From the NCBI RefSeq assembly GCF_017114945.1, contig NZ_JABXKQ010000138.1, forward strand, positions 37,467 through 101,466: DNA of 64,000 nt. Reading direction: 5' to 3'. This document shows positions 8,984-17,617 of the stretch, piece by piece. Below the pieces are notes generated by a model, which worked only from the letters and a program-made list of their open reading frames with translations, was not told the origin of the DNA and did no database searches. The DNA comes from Nostoc sp. JL34 (lineage in GTDB: Bacteria; Cyanobacteriota; Cyanobacteriia; Cyanobacteriales; Nostocaceae). Position 1 is the first letter of the stretch. The number at the start of each line of letters is the position of its first letter. The translations under genes and the position numbers were made by a program.

Positions 8984-10432
8984 ATGAAGCAATCTAAGAG
9001 CACGCGAAGACGAGGACTTGTCCTAACGATAGCTGGGTTGAAGCGTTTACAGGCGTCGATTCTGGCTATGGAAAAGGTACAAAATAATGGGCATCGCTTC
9101 ACTCTAGAAGATTTAGGCGATCGCATGAATGTTTCTACCAAAACTCTAAACCGATTATGGTCGTTGAATACAGGCGTAGATCAAAAAACCCTGAAATTGT
9201 GCTTTAGCGCCTTTAACTTAGAATTACGCAGGGAAGACTATGCAATCTTGAGTGAACCGAATCATACTGTAAGTTCTCAAACTCTCTCATTAAGTTTAGA
9301 CACAGAAGAAAAAGAATTATCTCCGTCTTTATCCTTAGATTCATTTGTTACTCAACATCATAACCAACTCGAAAATCTTTGGTCATACCCAGATGGCCCC
9401 GTACCTTTAGATTCCCCCTTCTATGTAGAACGTCACCCTATTGAGGAACTAGTTTATCGAGAAGTAATTCAACCAGGCTGTGTGATCCGGATTCGAGCAC
9501 CAAGAGAGATGGGTAAAACTTCTCTTGTGCTGCGGCTGTTAGCCTTTGCCAAAATGCAAGGTTATCATCGGGTGAACGTGAATTGCAACCAAATCGATTC
9601 AAGCTGTCTAACAGACTTGAACAAGCTTTTGCGTTCTCTTTGCTGGCAAATTGCAATAGAATTAGGCATTGATCCCAAGCTAGATGAAAAATGGGATGAG
9701 GAAATAGGCTGTAAGTTGAGTTGCAGTGTATATTTGCAATCTTATTTGCTTAAGCAGAGTAAAAGTCCAGTAGTTTTAGTGTTAAATGAGGTTGACCGTT
9801 TTTTTGAATATCCTGAAATTGCTCAGGAGTTCTTTGGTTTGTTGCGCTCTTGGTATGAGGAAGCACGACAAGATAACAACTTGCAGAAACTGAGGCTAGT
9901 AGTGGTTTACTCCACAGAAGTATATGTCTCCCTGGATATTAACCGATCCCCATTTAATATCGGACTACCGATCCGGTTACCAGAATTTACTGAGCATCAA
10001 GTAGAATATTTAGGCCAACGGCATGGGCTAGACTGGGGCTATAATAACGAAGTTGCCCAACTGATGTCTCTGGTGGGGGGACATCCAGCACTGATTCGGA
10101 TTGCTCTGTATTATCTTTGCTGTCAAGGAATTACTTTAGAAGAACTGATCCGGGATGCGATCACTAACGGCGGTATCTATCGTTATCATTTATGGCGACA
10201 CTGGGCAATCCTGCAAGAAAATCCCAGTTTGGTAAAGGCATATATTGAAGTTGTGGCCGCAAAGCAAAGCATTTCTCTAAATCCCATTGACGCTCATAAG
10301 CTCGAAAGCTTGGGGTTGATCGCTTATGAAGGCGATCGCATCCTCCCGCGTTGTGAACTTTACCGTGCTTACTTTAAAAAACAACTAGGCGTTGCTGAAT
10401 TTGAATATAAATCATTGCAAAAACGTGCCTGA
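8984..10432 (+). CDS. HTH plus AAA-like (AAA_35) ATPase
   Basis: 482 residues. The N-terminal 90 residues hold a helix-turn-helix (LEDLGDRMNVSTKTLNRLW, about 41-59), which resembles the N-terminal domain of many cyanobacterial regulatory ATPases. An AAA-like domain of the AAA_35 type follows from about 145: FYVERHPIEELVYREVIQPG, a degenerate P-loop APREMGKTS (about 172-180) in which the first Gly is Ala, and Walker B VVLVLNEVDRFF (about 263-274). Such proteins belong to the STAND-like signalling ATPases and probably sense a signal and regulate transcription; the ligand is unknown. A long AT-rich leader precedes it and the hairpin at 10526 probably ends the transcript. Confidence 0.85.
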   Translation: MKQSKSTRRRGLVLTIAGLKRLQASILAMEKVQNNGHRFTLEDLGDRMNVSTKTLNRLWSLNTGVDQKTLKLCFSAFNLELRREDYAILSEPNHTVSSQTLSLSLDTEEKELSPSLSLDSFVTQHHNQLENLWSYPDGPVPLDSPFYVERHPIEELVYREVIQPGCVIRIRAPREMGKTSLVLRLLAFAKMQGYHRVNVNCNQIDSSCLTDLNKLLRSLCWQIAIELGIDPKLDEKWDEEIGCKLSCSVYLQSYLLKQSKSPVVLVLNEVDRFFEYPEIAQEFFGLLRSWYEEARQDNNLQKLRLVVVYSTEVYVSLDINRSPFNIGLPIRLPEFTEHQVEYLGQRHGLDWGYNNEVAQLMSLVGGHPALIRIALYYLCCQGITLEELIRDAITNGGIYRYHLWRHWAILQENPSLVKAYIEVVAAKQSISLNPIDAHKLESLGLIAYEGDRILPRCELYRAYFKKQLGVAEFEYKSLQKRA

Positions 10433-10525
10433 TCAAAAACTATCAGATACTCGTTTTCTTGTGCCCACCTTACCTCTACAATACAAGCAAGCTAACAAGA
10501 TGCAACCTTTTGTAGAGAAGGAAAG

Positions 10526-10564
10526 GAGAAGTTTGAGCGGCAATTTACTCCGCTCAGACTTCTC
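10526..10564 (+). terminator. Hairpin terminator after HTH-AAA gene
   Basis: GAGAAGTTTGAGCGG pairs with CCGCTCAGACTTCTC: 15 pairs with one G-T, and a 9-nt loop. It sits about 95 bases after the stop codon. No strong U-run follows. Confidence 0.6.
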
Positions 10565-10727
10565 TTGAGTGTAAGCTTTTTACAATGGATTGTTAAGTTA
10601 GTGAGGTAAACTATTTTGATCTATAAGCCAGATAAAAAGCCTTTTTTAATCCTAAATGCTGACGACTAAAGCCTTTATTTTGCTGTAGTTTAAAGCTGCT
10701 AATTTTGGTATTTTCAACGAAAAACAA

Positions 10728-11105
10728 TTAACTAGCTGACCAAGAAAGCTGGTAATCTTCAATATCAAATATTCCATTATTAGAAGACATTTTGAAAAAT
10801 AAGTAATAATCTCCTGGTTCCCAAATACTAAATTCTTGCTCTTGTTCTTGAATATTAGCAGTCGAACCACTATTAGGGATGGTTATGCTAGCAGTTTGTG
10901 TTCCGTTATATGCTTTCATCAAAAAAACTTCTAGCAGGCAGAAACCCTGTAATTTAGCTGAATAACGAATTTTGAAACGGATTTTTCCCCCATCCCTTAG
11001 AGTCTTTTGAATAGAGAATTTTTCGGTTTGAATGGGATTGGCAGACAGATAAATGCCTTGACCTTGTGTTAATATATGGCTTTGCCTTTGATTGACTGAA
11101 CTCAT
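10728..11105 (-). CDS. Conserved hypothetical protein, beta-rich
   Basis: 125 residues; the start at 11105 is supported by GAGGAAAAAGTC directly upstream of the ATG. The sequence alternates hydrophobic and polar residues, has no signal peptide, and has several predicted strands (GKIRFKIRYSAKLQGFCLLEVFLMKAY; FSIWEPGDYYLFFKM). I recognise no domain. The ending DYQLSWSAS and repeated aromatic positions suggest a small jelly-roll or lectin-like sandwich, which is only an impression. Confidence 0.65.
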   Translation of the reverse strand: MSSVNQRQSHILTQGQGIYLSANPIQTEKFSIQKTLRDGGKIRFKIRYSAKLQGFCLLEVFLMKAYNGTQTASITIPNSGSTANIQEQEQEFSIWEPGDYYLFFKMSSNNGIFDIEDYQLSWSAS

Positions 11106-11297
11106 GACTTTTTCCTCAAAAAGAATAGACTCTATTGAGCTAATTACATTGTTGACAAATGTTTTTTCCTAGCGCGTTTGTATTTTCTCGCCATCGGCAA
11201 GAAAATGCAATGACAGATAAGACAGTTAAGAAGACAGTTAAAAAATAAATTCTGATGGGCGATGTCTGCGACAAGCTGCTAAGAGCTTCTACGCAAC

Positions 11298-11936
11298 CTA
11301 TAAAAACAGAGATTGAACAGTCAAATCCTTTAGGGTAATGGTGAAGTTACGCTGTTCTGCTGTTGCAATGAATGAGATAATCGCTTCACACGCCACAGCA
11401 ACGGTTAACATCACCAGGTTTCGTGCCAAAGGATAATCACAGACATCATCATTCACCTCAGAAGGAACCCGATAAACTTCATTCCAAATTACTTCTGCAT
11501 AATCAGCCGATAGTCCAGCATGAAGACAAGGAATGTTTAATTGTTCAGCATAATCTTTCACTGCTTGACGTGCCACGCTATTGTCAAAGACATCAACAAT
11601 TAGCTGGCTGTCTTGAAGTAATTGATTTGTATTTGCTGGTGTCAACTCCTTTGTTTTGGCATCAACTTTAGTACCAATTGCTCGATATAAATTGTTTGCC
11701 AAGATTTTCGCTTTGAACGCTCCCACATCAGAACGGTAGTAAGGCTGAGTTGAAAGGTTACGCTCCTCAATGCGATCGCGATCTATCACTGTAAGTTTAT
11801 CAAAACCAGACCGAGCTAAGTTTTCCGCAATGTTAGCTCCTAATGCTCCAGCGCCACAAATTGTTACACGATAGTTCTTCAACTTTGTCATCACAGCATT
11901 GCTGCGGTAAAGCTGTTCGTGAAAAAAGATACTCAT
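11298..11936 (-). CDS. ThiF/E1-like adenylyltransferase
   Basis: 212 residues of the ThiF/MoeB/ubiquitin-E1 adenylation fold. Motifs are the nucleotide-binding ICGAGALGANIAENLARSG (about 27-45), VIDRDRIEERNLSTQPYY (about 50-67, containing the Asp, Arg and Asn that contact ATP), K near 75, and the ThiF central segment LIVDVFDNSVARQAV (about 112-126). CLHAGLSADYAEVIWN holds the only well-placed cysteine. The usual CxxC zinc pair is absent and the protein is shorter than MoeB (about 250). Family members adenylate the C-terminal Gly of a ubiquitin-like or sulfur-carrier protein. It follows the 277-aa gene by 34 bases on the same strand, probably as an operon. The RNA-array genes lie upstream, separated by one opposite-strand gene. 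Confidence 0.85.
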   Translation of the reverse strand: MSIFFHEQLYRSNAVMTKLKNYRVTICGAGALGANIAENLARSGFDKLTVIDRDRIEERNLSTQPYYRSDVGAFKAKILANNLYRAIGTKVDAKTKELTPANTNQLLQDSQLIVDVFDNSVARQAVKDYAEQLNIPCLHAGLSADYAEVIWNEVYRVPSEVNDDVCDYPLARNLVMLTVAVACEAIISFIATAEQRNFTITLKDLTVQSLFL

Positions 11937-11970
11937 AATAATTCGTAATTAATTAGTCAGCTTGTTCTCA

Positions 11971-12804
11971 CTAGTCTTGTTGTTCCATGACACCCACTAA
12001 GGATTGCAAGTCAAAATCGCGATCGCGTCCACTCAGACAAATACCAGAACTGACAACTGTCAAATCAGTTTTAGCGATCGCACTACTATGGCGAACACCA
12101 TCAGCAGTTATCCAATCTACTGTCCAGTAATCGTTGCGATCGTGGAATTGATTTAATTCACCGCCACCCATTTGCAAAGCCTTTTTTAGTCGCTTTTCAT
12201 CCTGTTGGGGTTGAGTAAAGCCCTCAATGCGCCGCGTTGCTAATTCATACACTGTGCGGATTTCTGGAGTAATGCCCTTAAACTGTAATTCTTCAGCAGA
12301 AATGAGTTGCTTGACAGCAGATTGCAGAGTTTCAGAAATTGCCGGATCGGTACGGCGATCTACTTCCTCGAACCAGCATGACTGTCCATTCCATCGGGCA
12401 ATGATTTGCTCAAAGGTAACGCCCTCGGTTACTAAGTGGACTGCGATCGGCTTAACTACTTTCAACCGTTGACGCATATCTACTTCATTAACCGGGTATG
12501 CTAACCAAGTTTGTCCCCGCAGCTGGTGTGCTAACCGCAGCCGTATTTGGGGAAAGTGTTGCAGGTATTCTGCAATTTGGGGTAAATCTGCTTCTTCTAC
12601 AACCGTTGCTGTTTTCTCATCCACAGCCTGAAAGATGCCCCAACCTTCAAATTTACTAGGCTTTGGACTGAAGGTGTAGATCATCCCGGCTACCCGTGTG
12701 CGAACTCGTCCACCTTTGACACAGGGCGCAAGGAATTGGGTTGTAGACAATTGTGCTTCTGCGATCGCAATTTGGTTGATTAACTTACGGATGTCAGTCA
12801 TCAT
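11971..12804 (-). CDS. Conserved hypothetical protein paired with the ThiF gene
   Basis: 277 residues, soluble, no recognised domain. Visible features are MIYTFSPKPSKFEGWGIF near residue 41, a Trp-rich strand WLAYPVNEVDMRQRLKV near 100, ARWNGQSCWFEEVDRR near 137, a helical stretch with RRIEGFTQPQQDEKRLKKALQMGGG near 190, and a C-terminal beta region (YWTVDWITADGVRHSSAI). It is transcribed just upstream of the ThiF-like gene, so it may be its substrate-handling partner. An E2-like role would be attractive, but I see no convincing E2 active-site motif. Start: the first of two adjacent ATGs at 12804. Confidence 0.65.
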   Translation of the reverse strand: MMTDIRKLINQIAIAEAQLSTTQFLAPCVKGGRVRTRVAGMIYTFSPKPSKFEGWGIFQAVDEKTATVVEEADLPQIAEYLQHFPQIRLRLAHQLRGQTWLAYPVNEVDMRQRLKVVKPIAVHLVTEGVTFEQIIARWNGQSCWFEEVDRRTDPAISETLQSAVKQLISAEELQFKGITPEIRTVYELATRRIEGFTQPQQDEKRLKKALQMGGGELNQFHDRNDYWTVDWITADGVRHSSAIAKTDLTVVSSGICLSGRDRDFDLQSLVGVMEQQD

Positions 12805-12901
12805 TATCTCTGTTTACGCATAATTACCCAAGATTATTACTAGCAACGGAGTATATAAAAAAACATAATATCGATCAATAAATCCAAAAAATAGAAAAAT
12901 A

Positions 12902-13282
12902 ATGACTACCCAAATACAACAAATATCAGAATCCCGAAAAAAGTTAGCAGCTGCTTACCGTGCAGTTTACGCAATTGGAGTTTTGTGTATTTTTCTAAGC
13001 ATAATATTCTTTGTTGCTGGTAGTCGATTGCCTGATTATCTAATATTGGTTTTTTGTTCTTTATTTTTTGGTTTACTTTATTTAGTTCTAGGTTTCTTTG
13101 TACAACGTAAATCAAAAATTGCACTAGGTATTGCAGTAGGATTGATGTCGCTAAATGTGTTGACTGGCGTTTACAATTTGATTCAAACAGGTAAACCGTT
13201 TGGCTTGGCTATTCCCATGATATTTTTAGGTCAGACTATAGAAGGATTTAAAGCTATAGAAGTATTAAAGTCAAAGACTTGA
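12902..13282 (+). CDS. Small integral membrane protein
   Basis: 126 residues with about four hydrophobic helices: AVYAIGVLCIFLSIIFFVAG, YLILVFCSLFFGLLYLVLGF, IALGIAVGLMSLNVLTGVYN and a weaker one around GLAIPMIFLGQTIEGF. No signature motif was seen and the family is not recognised. It lies on the opposite strand between the 277-aa gene and the 23S-mimicking RNA, so it splits the ThiF pair from the rest of the RNA locus. There is no clear ribosome-binding site before the ATG. Confidence 0.65.
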   Translation: MTTQIQQISESRKKLAAAYRAVYAIGVLCIFLSIIFFVAGSRLPDYLILVFCSLFFGLLYLVLGFFVQRKSKIALGIAVGLMSLNVLTGVYNLIQTGKPFGLAIPMIFLGQTIEGFKAIEVLKSKT

Positions 13283-13336
13283 AGTTAATTTTCATTTTGT
13301 TAATCGATAGCCTTTTACTTAGAAAGTAGTACAATT

Positions 13337-13544
13337 CCTGCGTGCAAGTTGGTGGAGCATTGCGTGTTCTCAGTTACTAAAGGGACTCCGCTGGTGAGTT
13401 GTTATACACTCTTTCAAGGATGGCTACTTTTAAGCCTACCTCCCAGGTTCTTCGCACTCCCCGTTCACACACGCCCACTGCATTTGGCAGTGTTACCTTT
13501 CCTCTCGTACTAGTATGTAGGCTCCAAGAGTTGGGGCACGCAGG
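13337..13544 (-). ncRNA. Y-RNA-like scaffold carrying 23S sarcin-ricin loop and GTPase-associated-centre mimics
   Basis: 208-nt RNA bounded by a perfect 9-bp stem (CCTGCGTGC at 13337-13345 against GCACGCAGG at 13536-13544). Read on the minus strand, the 5' side is GTGCCCCAACTCTTGGAGC and the 3' side GCTCCACCAACTTGCAC, the same two-stem/internal-loop scaffold as the five sister elements. The insert contains AGTACGAGAGGA (13500-13511), the invariant 12-nt core of the 23S sarcin-ricin loop. A perfect hairpin follows (CACTGC-CAAAT-GCAGTG). Next is a 56-nt block (13391-13446) matching the 23S L11-binding GTPase-associated centre (E. coli about 1051-1108). By memory alignment, 34 of 46 positions match E. 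coli from GGCTTA onward, and the closing pair CCAG/CTGG has become CTGG/CCAG, a compensatory swap. An outer GGGA/TCCC pair resembles helix 42. An AT-rich TATTAT-like element just upstream (13550-13562) may be a local -10. Scaffold confidence is high; expression is unknown. Confidence 0.82.
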
Positions 13545-13636
13545 ATTTTAATATAATACAATATACTACATAAAATTGGAAGAGATGAAAAGGGAGATTT
13601 TGGAGTAGAGCGATCGCTGAATTTTATCAGCAGGAC

Positions 13637-14608
13637 TTAAACTTTAGTTACTGTCAAACAATTGTTCTTGAGGACAAATGCAAAAAAACCACTATTAGTC
13701 ATTCCAGGCGATCTAATTTTCCATGCACCAATATACGCTCTTTCTGAATCAGCATGTTCCTTTGGAATAGCAAGCTTAATGGATGTATCTGTAATTCTAA
13801 AACTAGTTCCCTTGAATATAGGCAATTTCCCAGGAATAGCCCAGTTTTGACTCAGCTGTGTAACAGATAGTTTTTGATCATCCTTCAAATTAAGAAAGAC
13901 ATTATCTGCTGTTATTGCTAAATCAGTAGAGTTAGATAATTTTAGAGCGGAATCTATAAAGACCTCCATCACAGCATAGGATGCAGGTTCTTCTGATCTA
14001 TTTTCTACAGCAATAATCATATCTACTTGTTCAGAGAATGGCTGATCTTGAAAAAACTGTATTGGAACAGGCTCTTTACCACCAAGAGAAAAATTAAAGT
14101 GTAAATCAGGTGTTGTTGCTCTACGAAGAATATCTCTAATCTCATAATCCTCCATTGCGAAAGACTCAAAATTGAAGCGTTTGTAATATTTCTTGTCGGC
14201 AGCTTGATGAGGTGCTCTTGTTGTAGCTTGAGGAATTGAAACTACATACAATACATGACCTGGGTTAGTAGTAACCAGTTCTATTTGCTTAATGATAAGT
14301 TCGTTGATACGAGGATGAATGTTTGAATTTATAGTCTGTTCTAATCTCTCTTTTGACAAGGTATTAGGATCAAATCCTGTATCAATTTCAGTAGGGATCT
14401 GCCCATTTTCTTTTATACCGTAGATAATTCTGCCTCCAGCAGAGTTAGCAAAAGCTGAGACATCTTTGCTAAGTTCTATTTTCTTTTTATCAGTAAGTGG
14501 AAAGATTGCAGGACATTCCTTATAATCAAGTTCAAGGCTTTCCTGAACTTTATCTTTTATCATAGAGAGAATAGTTTCTTCAGACCATTCTTTGAGTGGT
14601 GTAGTCAT
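13637..14608 (-). CDS. Schlafen/AlbA_2-domain putative ATP-binding protein
   Basis: 323 residues from the ATG at 14608; an upstream ATG at 14644 would add 12 residues. Residues about 5-140 form an AlbA_2 (Schlafen-like) domain: WSEETILSMIKDKVQESLELDYKE, LSKDVSAFANSAGGRIIYGI, then SNIHPRINELIIKQIEL and HQAADKKYYKRFNFES. The C-terminal half (about 170-323) is beta-rich and unrecognised. Schlafen-type domains in eukaryotes include tRNA/rRNA endoribonucleases; bacterial AlbA_2 proteins are mostly uncharacterised regulators or defence proteins. The gene starts about 40-80 bases after the Ro-like gene on the same strand and is followed by the 23S-mimicking RNA, so it is likely part of the same transcription unit. 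An RNA-directed role is inference. Confidence 0.75.
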   Translation of the reverse strand: MTTPLKEWSEETILSMIKDKVQESLELDYKECPAIFPLTDKKKIELSKDVSAFANSAGGRIIYGIKENGQIPTEIDTGFDPNTLSKERLEQTINSNIHPRINELIIKQIELVTTNPGHVLYVVSIPQATTRAPHQAADKKYYKRFNFESFAMEDYEIRDILRRATTPDLHFNFSLGGKEPVPIQFFQDQPFSEQVDMIIAVENRSEEPASYAVMEVFIDSALKLSNSTDLAITADNVFLNLKDDQKLSVTQLSQNWAIPGKLPIFKGTSFRITDTSIKLAIPKEHADSERAYIGAWKIRSPGMTNSGFFAFVLKNNCLTVTKV

Positions 14609-14685
14609 CGTTATCTTAAAAGCTCGTAATTGAATGGAGAGCATTGCTCATCATTTCTACTGACAAGCAATGCCATATTCTAACC

Positions 14686-16119
14686 TTACTTATCCTCTCT
14701 TACAGGCAACGGCATATCCAAAATCTCCATCAGCAAATCCAGGCGAGAGGGGCGCGTCAGGAGTGGGACGATGTTCGGCAAACTGTAGTAGTCACCCGCG
14801 AAAGTGAACGTATCTACAGGTGCTTGCTGCTGCTTTAATTGACTCTCCACCCAGTTGTAATGAGTACCCACACGGACAATCACCACATTGGGCATTATCG
14901 CCAACTCCCGGCAGTAGTTCTTGTAAACTTCACCGAAGTAAGGAGCCGCATTTTCGCCCTCATCCGTCACCAAAATTATCTGGTCAACTACCTGCTTCTT
15001 CTTCCGCATTGCTTCCAATGCACAGCCGATGCTAGTACCACCGCCTGCATTGATGTGCTGGAAGGCACGCTCCCAGTCAGTCAACTCTTTGCCCTTTGCC
15101 GTAACAGCGTAAGGAATGGTGTCGAAGGCGTAGACAAACAGTTCTGCGTTAGTGATACCAGAGATTAGGGCAGCGAGTTGCTTACCGATCGCGATCGCAT
15201 TTTCCATTGAACCAGACTTGTCTACCAATAAAGCAGTTGGACGAGCGATCGCACCACGCCGTTTCACCTGTTCGTTTGTCACCTTTTCCAGTTGGGCAAC
15301 GGTGTCTGCGTCAAAATCTCCTGCGTCTGTGGCAATCTGTGCTTTGAATGCTGAGACACGCCCACTCTTAGACGCTGCTTCCAGTTTGGAATCAATCAGC
15401 TTCTTAACTTGTGGGTGATCCATTGCACCTCTAGTCTGGAGAGACTTGAGGTTGTTGATCGCTTCTTGTGGAGACATGCTATTGATTAACGCCACCAAGA
15501 CAACTGGTGTAAGTTGCTTGATTGCACCAATTGCGATCGTGTAGGGAATTTTGAACTCCACAATCAGCCGTGCCTGTTCTGCCGCACTTTCTGCTTTAGC
15601 AAGCTGCTTCAGCACATTTGCTAAGGAACCCTCTGGAGGAGTATCGCGGAACAGAATCGCATTTGCCCGCTCATTTGGCTTGATGTGCAGCGAAGCATAT
15701 AAGTGCTTCATTGCTTTACGACTTCGCAAAGCGGCGCGATCGAACAGAGCCGGATTGCTCTCCCGTGTCTTCAAGTAACGCCGTACCGCAGTCCGAGCGG
15801 AACGAGGCAGTTTATTCTGCTGCTGCTTCATGAAGTCCACCACACGAGCTACCTGATAGGGTGGAAACTCTTGCAGCATCATAAATCCAGCATCTCGGTG
15901 TTCAGTCAAATTGCTAGTTAACAAATGAGCAATAAACACCTCCTTGTGGTCGCGGACATCACCATGACGCTGATACCAAACTGCCAGGTGTCCGTAGAAG
16001 ATGGGATCGAGTTCAACAATTAACTGATGAATTTCTGCGACTTGCTCAAGTTTGCGGTGAGGAGTTGTGAGCAAACTGTTGAGCATTTCCAAACGCAGGT
16101 CACGTTCTGCGGTATTCAT
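14686..16119 (-). CDS. rsr: Ro60/Rsr-like TROVE-vWA RNA-binding protein
   Basis: 477 residues. The N-terminal 285 or so are all-helical HEAT-like repeats as in TROVE domains, with the Ro-type segment NKLPRSARTAVRRYLKTRE (about 103-120) and FRDTPPEGSLANVLKQL. A von Willebrand factor A domain follows, with a complete MIDAS: DKSGSM (about 300-305), GGGTSIG (about 373) and TDEGEN (about 399). Ro proteins form a ring that binds 3' ends of misfolded RNAs and Y RNAs; bacterial Rsr works with YrlA RNA, RNase PH/II or PNPase in RNA quality control. GGAGG seven bases before the ATG supports the start. It is embedded in an array of Y-RNA-like elements, with the nearest one ending about 60 bases upstream. 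The sequence is divergent from classic Rsr (about 530 residues), so the TROVE call should be confirmed with a profile. Confidence 0.8.
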   Translation of the reverse strand: MNTAERDLRLEMLNSLLTTPHRKLEQVAEIHQLIVELDPIFYGHLAVWYQRHGDVRDHKEVFIAHLLTSNLTEHRDAGFMMLQEFPPYQVARVVDFMKQQQNKLPRSARTAVRRYLKTRESNPALFDRAALRSRKAMKHLYASLHIKPNERANAILFRDTPPEGSLANVLKQLAKAESAAEQARLIVEFKIPYTIAIGAIKQLTPVVLVALINSMSPQEAINNLKSLQTRGAMDHPQVKKLIDSKLEAASKSGRVSAFKAQIATDAGDFDADTVAQLEKVTNEQVKRRGAIARPTALLVDKSGSMENAIAIGKQLAALISGITNAELFVYAFDTIPYAVTAKGKELTDWERAFQHINAGGGTSIGCALEAMRKKKQVVDQIILVTDEGENAAPYFGEVYKNYCRELAIMPNVVIVRVGTHYNWVESQLKQQQAPVDTFTFAGDYYSLPNIVPLLTRPSRLDLLMEILDMPLPVREDK

Positions 16120-16179
16120 TATGAACCTCCTCTAGTTGTGATGAATGAGGAGGCAGATGTTGCACGCGAGGTGATATCA

Positions 16180-16249
16180 CCGCGCAAGTTGTAGAAGCAT
16201 TGTGTATAACTTGTGCAGAGTTATGTAAGCTTCTGCGATCGGGGCGCGG
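16180..16249 (-). ncRNA. Minimal Y-RNA-like scaffold with a tRNA-Cys-like anticodon arm
   Basis: 70-nt RNA immediately upstream of the Ro-like gene. The terminal stem CCGCGC/GCGCGG is perfect. The 5' strand GCGCCCCGATCGCAGAAGC and 3' strand GCTTCTACAACTTGCGC repeat the family scaffold, followed by the family word TTACATA. The only insert is a hairpin ATAACT-CTGCACA-AGTTAT whose 7-nt loop fits a tRNA anticodon loop with U33 and anticodon GCA (Cys). It is the shortest of the six copies. Its position between the broken SEC-C gene and rsr means it could also act as an autoregulatory leader that binds the Ro protein. Expression is not known. Confidence 0.75.
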
Positions 16250-16334
16250 CAACAACTGCCAAGTAAAAGGGACTGGGGATTAGGGATTAGTGACTGGGTA
16301 ATGAGCGAAAAATTATCAAATTTGCTCTTATTCC

Positions 16335-16603
<269 letters not shown>

Positions 16604-16636
16604 CGTACTCACCTCCATATTGAAATGAAATAAGAT

Positions 16637-16762
<126 letters not shown>

Positions 16763-16768
16763 AAAATT

Positions 16769-17494
16769 TTAGGTTTTAGAAAGTTGATTTAAAATAAATC
16801 GAATTTCTTTCTTGTTACACTGCTGTTTCCTAACAGCGTAAATCATTCGACCTCTATACATTGCCGCAGAACGATGAATTATCCCTTTGACAACATCCGT
16901 CACATAATGAGTTGGTGGCGGTGGAAAATCTTCAAAGGTAATGAAATACCAAATGTCGTTTAGCTTCTGGTATTGATGATAATTATCAATGATGACAATA
17001 TCACTTTGTTCCTGCTTTTGCTTCTGCTTTCGAGGCACTGTCTCGACTGCACAAAGAATTCTGGTTTCAGGATGGATATAGAAGCGATCGCGTTGGCTTG
17101 TATTTAGCTGATTTCGATACCCTTGATAAGGCTTGCTATAGAAACCACCATCAATTATTTCCACATGCCGTTCAACATAGTCCCACACATGATCGATAAC
17201 ATGCTGTCCTGCCATTGTGCTGGGATCTAGCCGTTGACACAGTTGGCTGTAAACCTCATTCCAAGGTTGTCCGACTTGCGATCGCAAAAAACGACGCAGA
17301 GGGCCGAGATGGTCTGAAAGATACTTGGATTTATTTATTGGTTTAATCAGGTAGGGATTCAACAATCCATCCTGAATGGCATCCTGGGTGATTTTGTATA
17401 ATTGCTTCTTAAAGCCAGTCACCTTTTTGAGGCTAATTCTCCTCCCACCGCGAGGACGCTCAATTACAATCTCGCTCAAACGATGTTCGCTCAT
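16769..17494 (-). CDS. Conserved hypothetical protein of the Y-RNA locus
   Basis: 241 residues, basic (clusters KKVTGFKKQ, RRFLRSQVG, RKQKQKQEQ), soluble, no recognised domain. Notable segments are GGRRISLKKVTGFKKQLYKI near residue 16, HLGPLRRFLRSQVGQPWNEVYSQ near 61, AGQHVIDHVWDYVERHV near 94 and the C-terminal RKQQCNKKEIRFILNQLSK. The high basic charge and position between RNA elements 6 and 28 bases away suggest RNA binding, but that is inference. A stop codon lies just upstream in frame, which fixes the ATG at 17494. A GGAGGTGAG site further up serves a small overlapping frame instead. Confidence 0.7.
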   Translation of the reverse strand: MSEHRLSEIVIERPRGGRRISLKKVTGFKKQLYKITQDAIQDGLLNPYLIKPINKSKYLSDHLGPLRRFLRSQVGQPWNEVYSQLCQRLDPSTMAGQHVIDHVWDYVERHVEIIDGGFYSKPYQGYRNQLNTSQRDRFYIHPETRILCAVETVPRKQKQKQEQSDIVIIDNYHQYQKLNDIWYFITFEDFPPPPTHYVTDVVKGIIHRSAAMYRGRMIYAVRKQQCNKKEIRFILNQLSKT

Positions 17495-17561
17495 ATCTCA
17501 CGTTTTTTAAATGCAGTTGTACTAATTGAGTTGTTATTAAACATGAGTTAGCTAACATCAT
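17460..17561 (-). CDS. Possible 33-aa leader or remnant reading frame
   Basis: Preceded by a strong ribosome-binding site (GGAGGTGAG, 6-9 bases before two adjacent ATGs). The peptide of 33 residues ends inside the 241-aa gene in another frame, so it could couple translation. The leader ATACGGAGGTGAGT closely matches the one before the broken SEC-C gene (ATATGGAGGTGAGT), so this may instead be the decayed start of a paralogous gene. No homology is recognised. Confidence 0.25.
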   Translation of the reverse strand: MMLANSCLITTQLVQLHLKNVRYERTSFERDCN

Positions 17562-17617
17562 TGAACTCACCTCCGTATTGAGTAAAGGTTATCGATAAAT
17601 ACAATTCAAATAATTGA

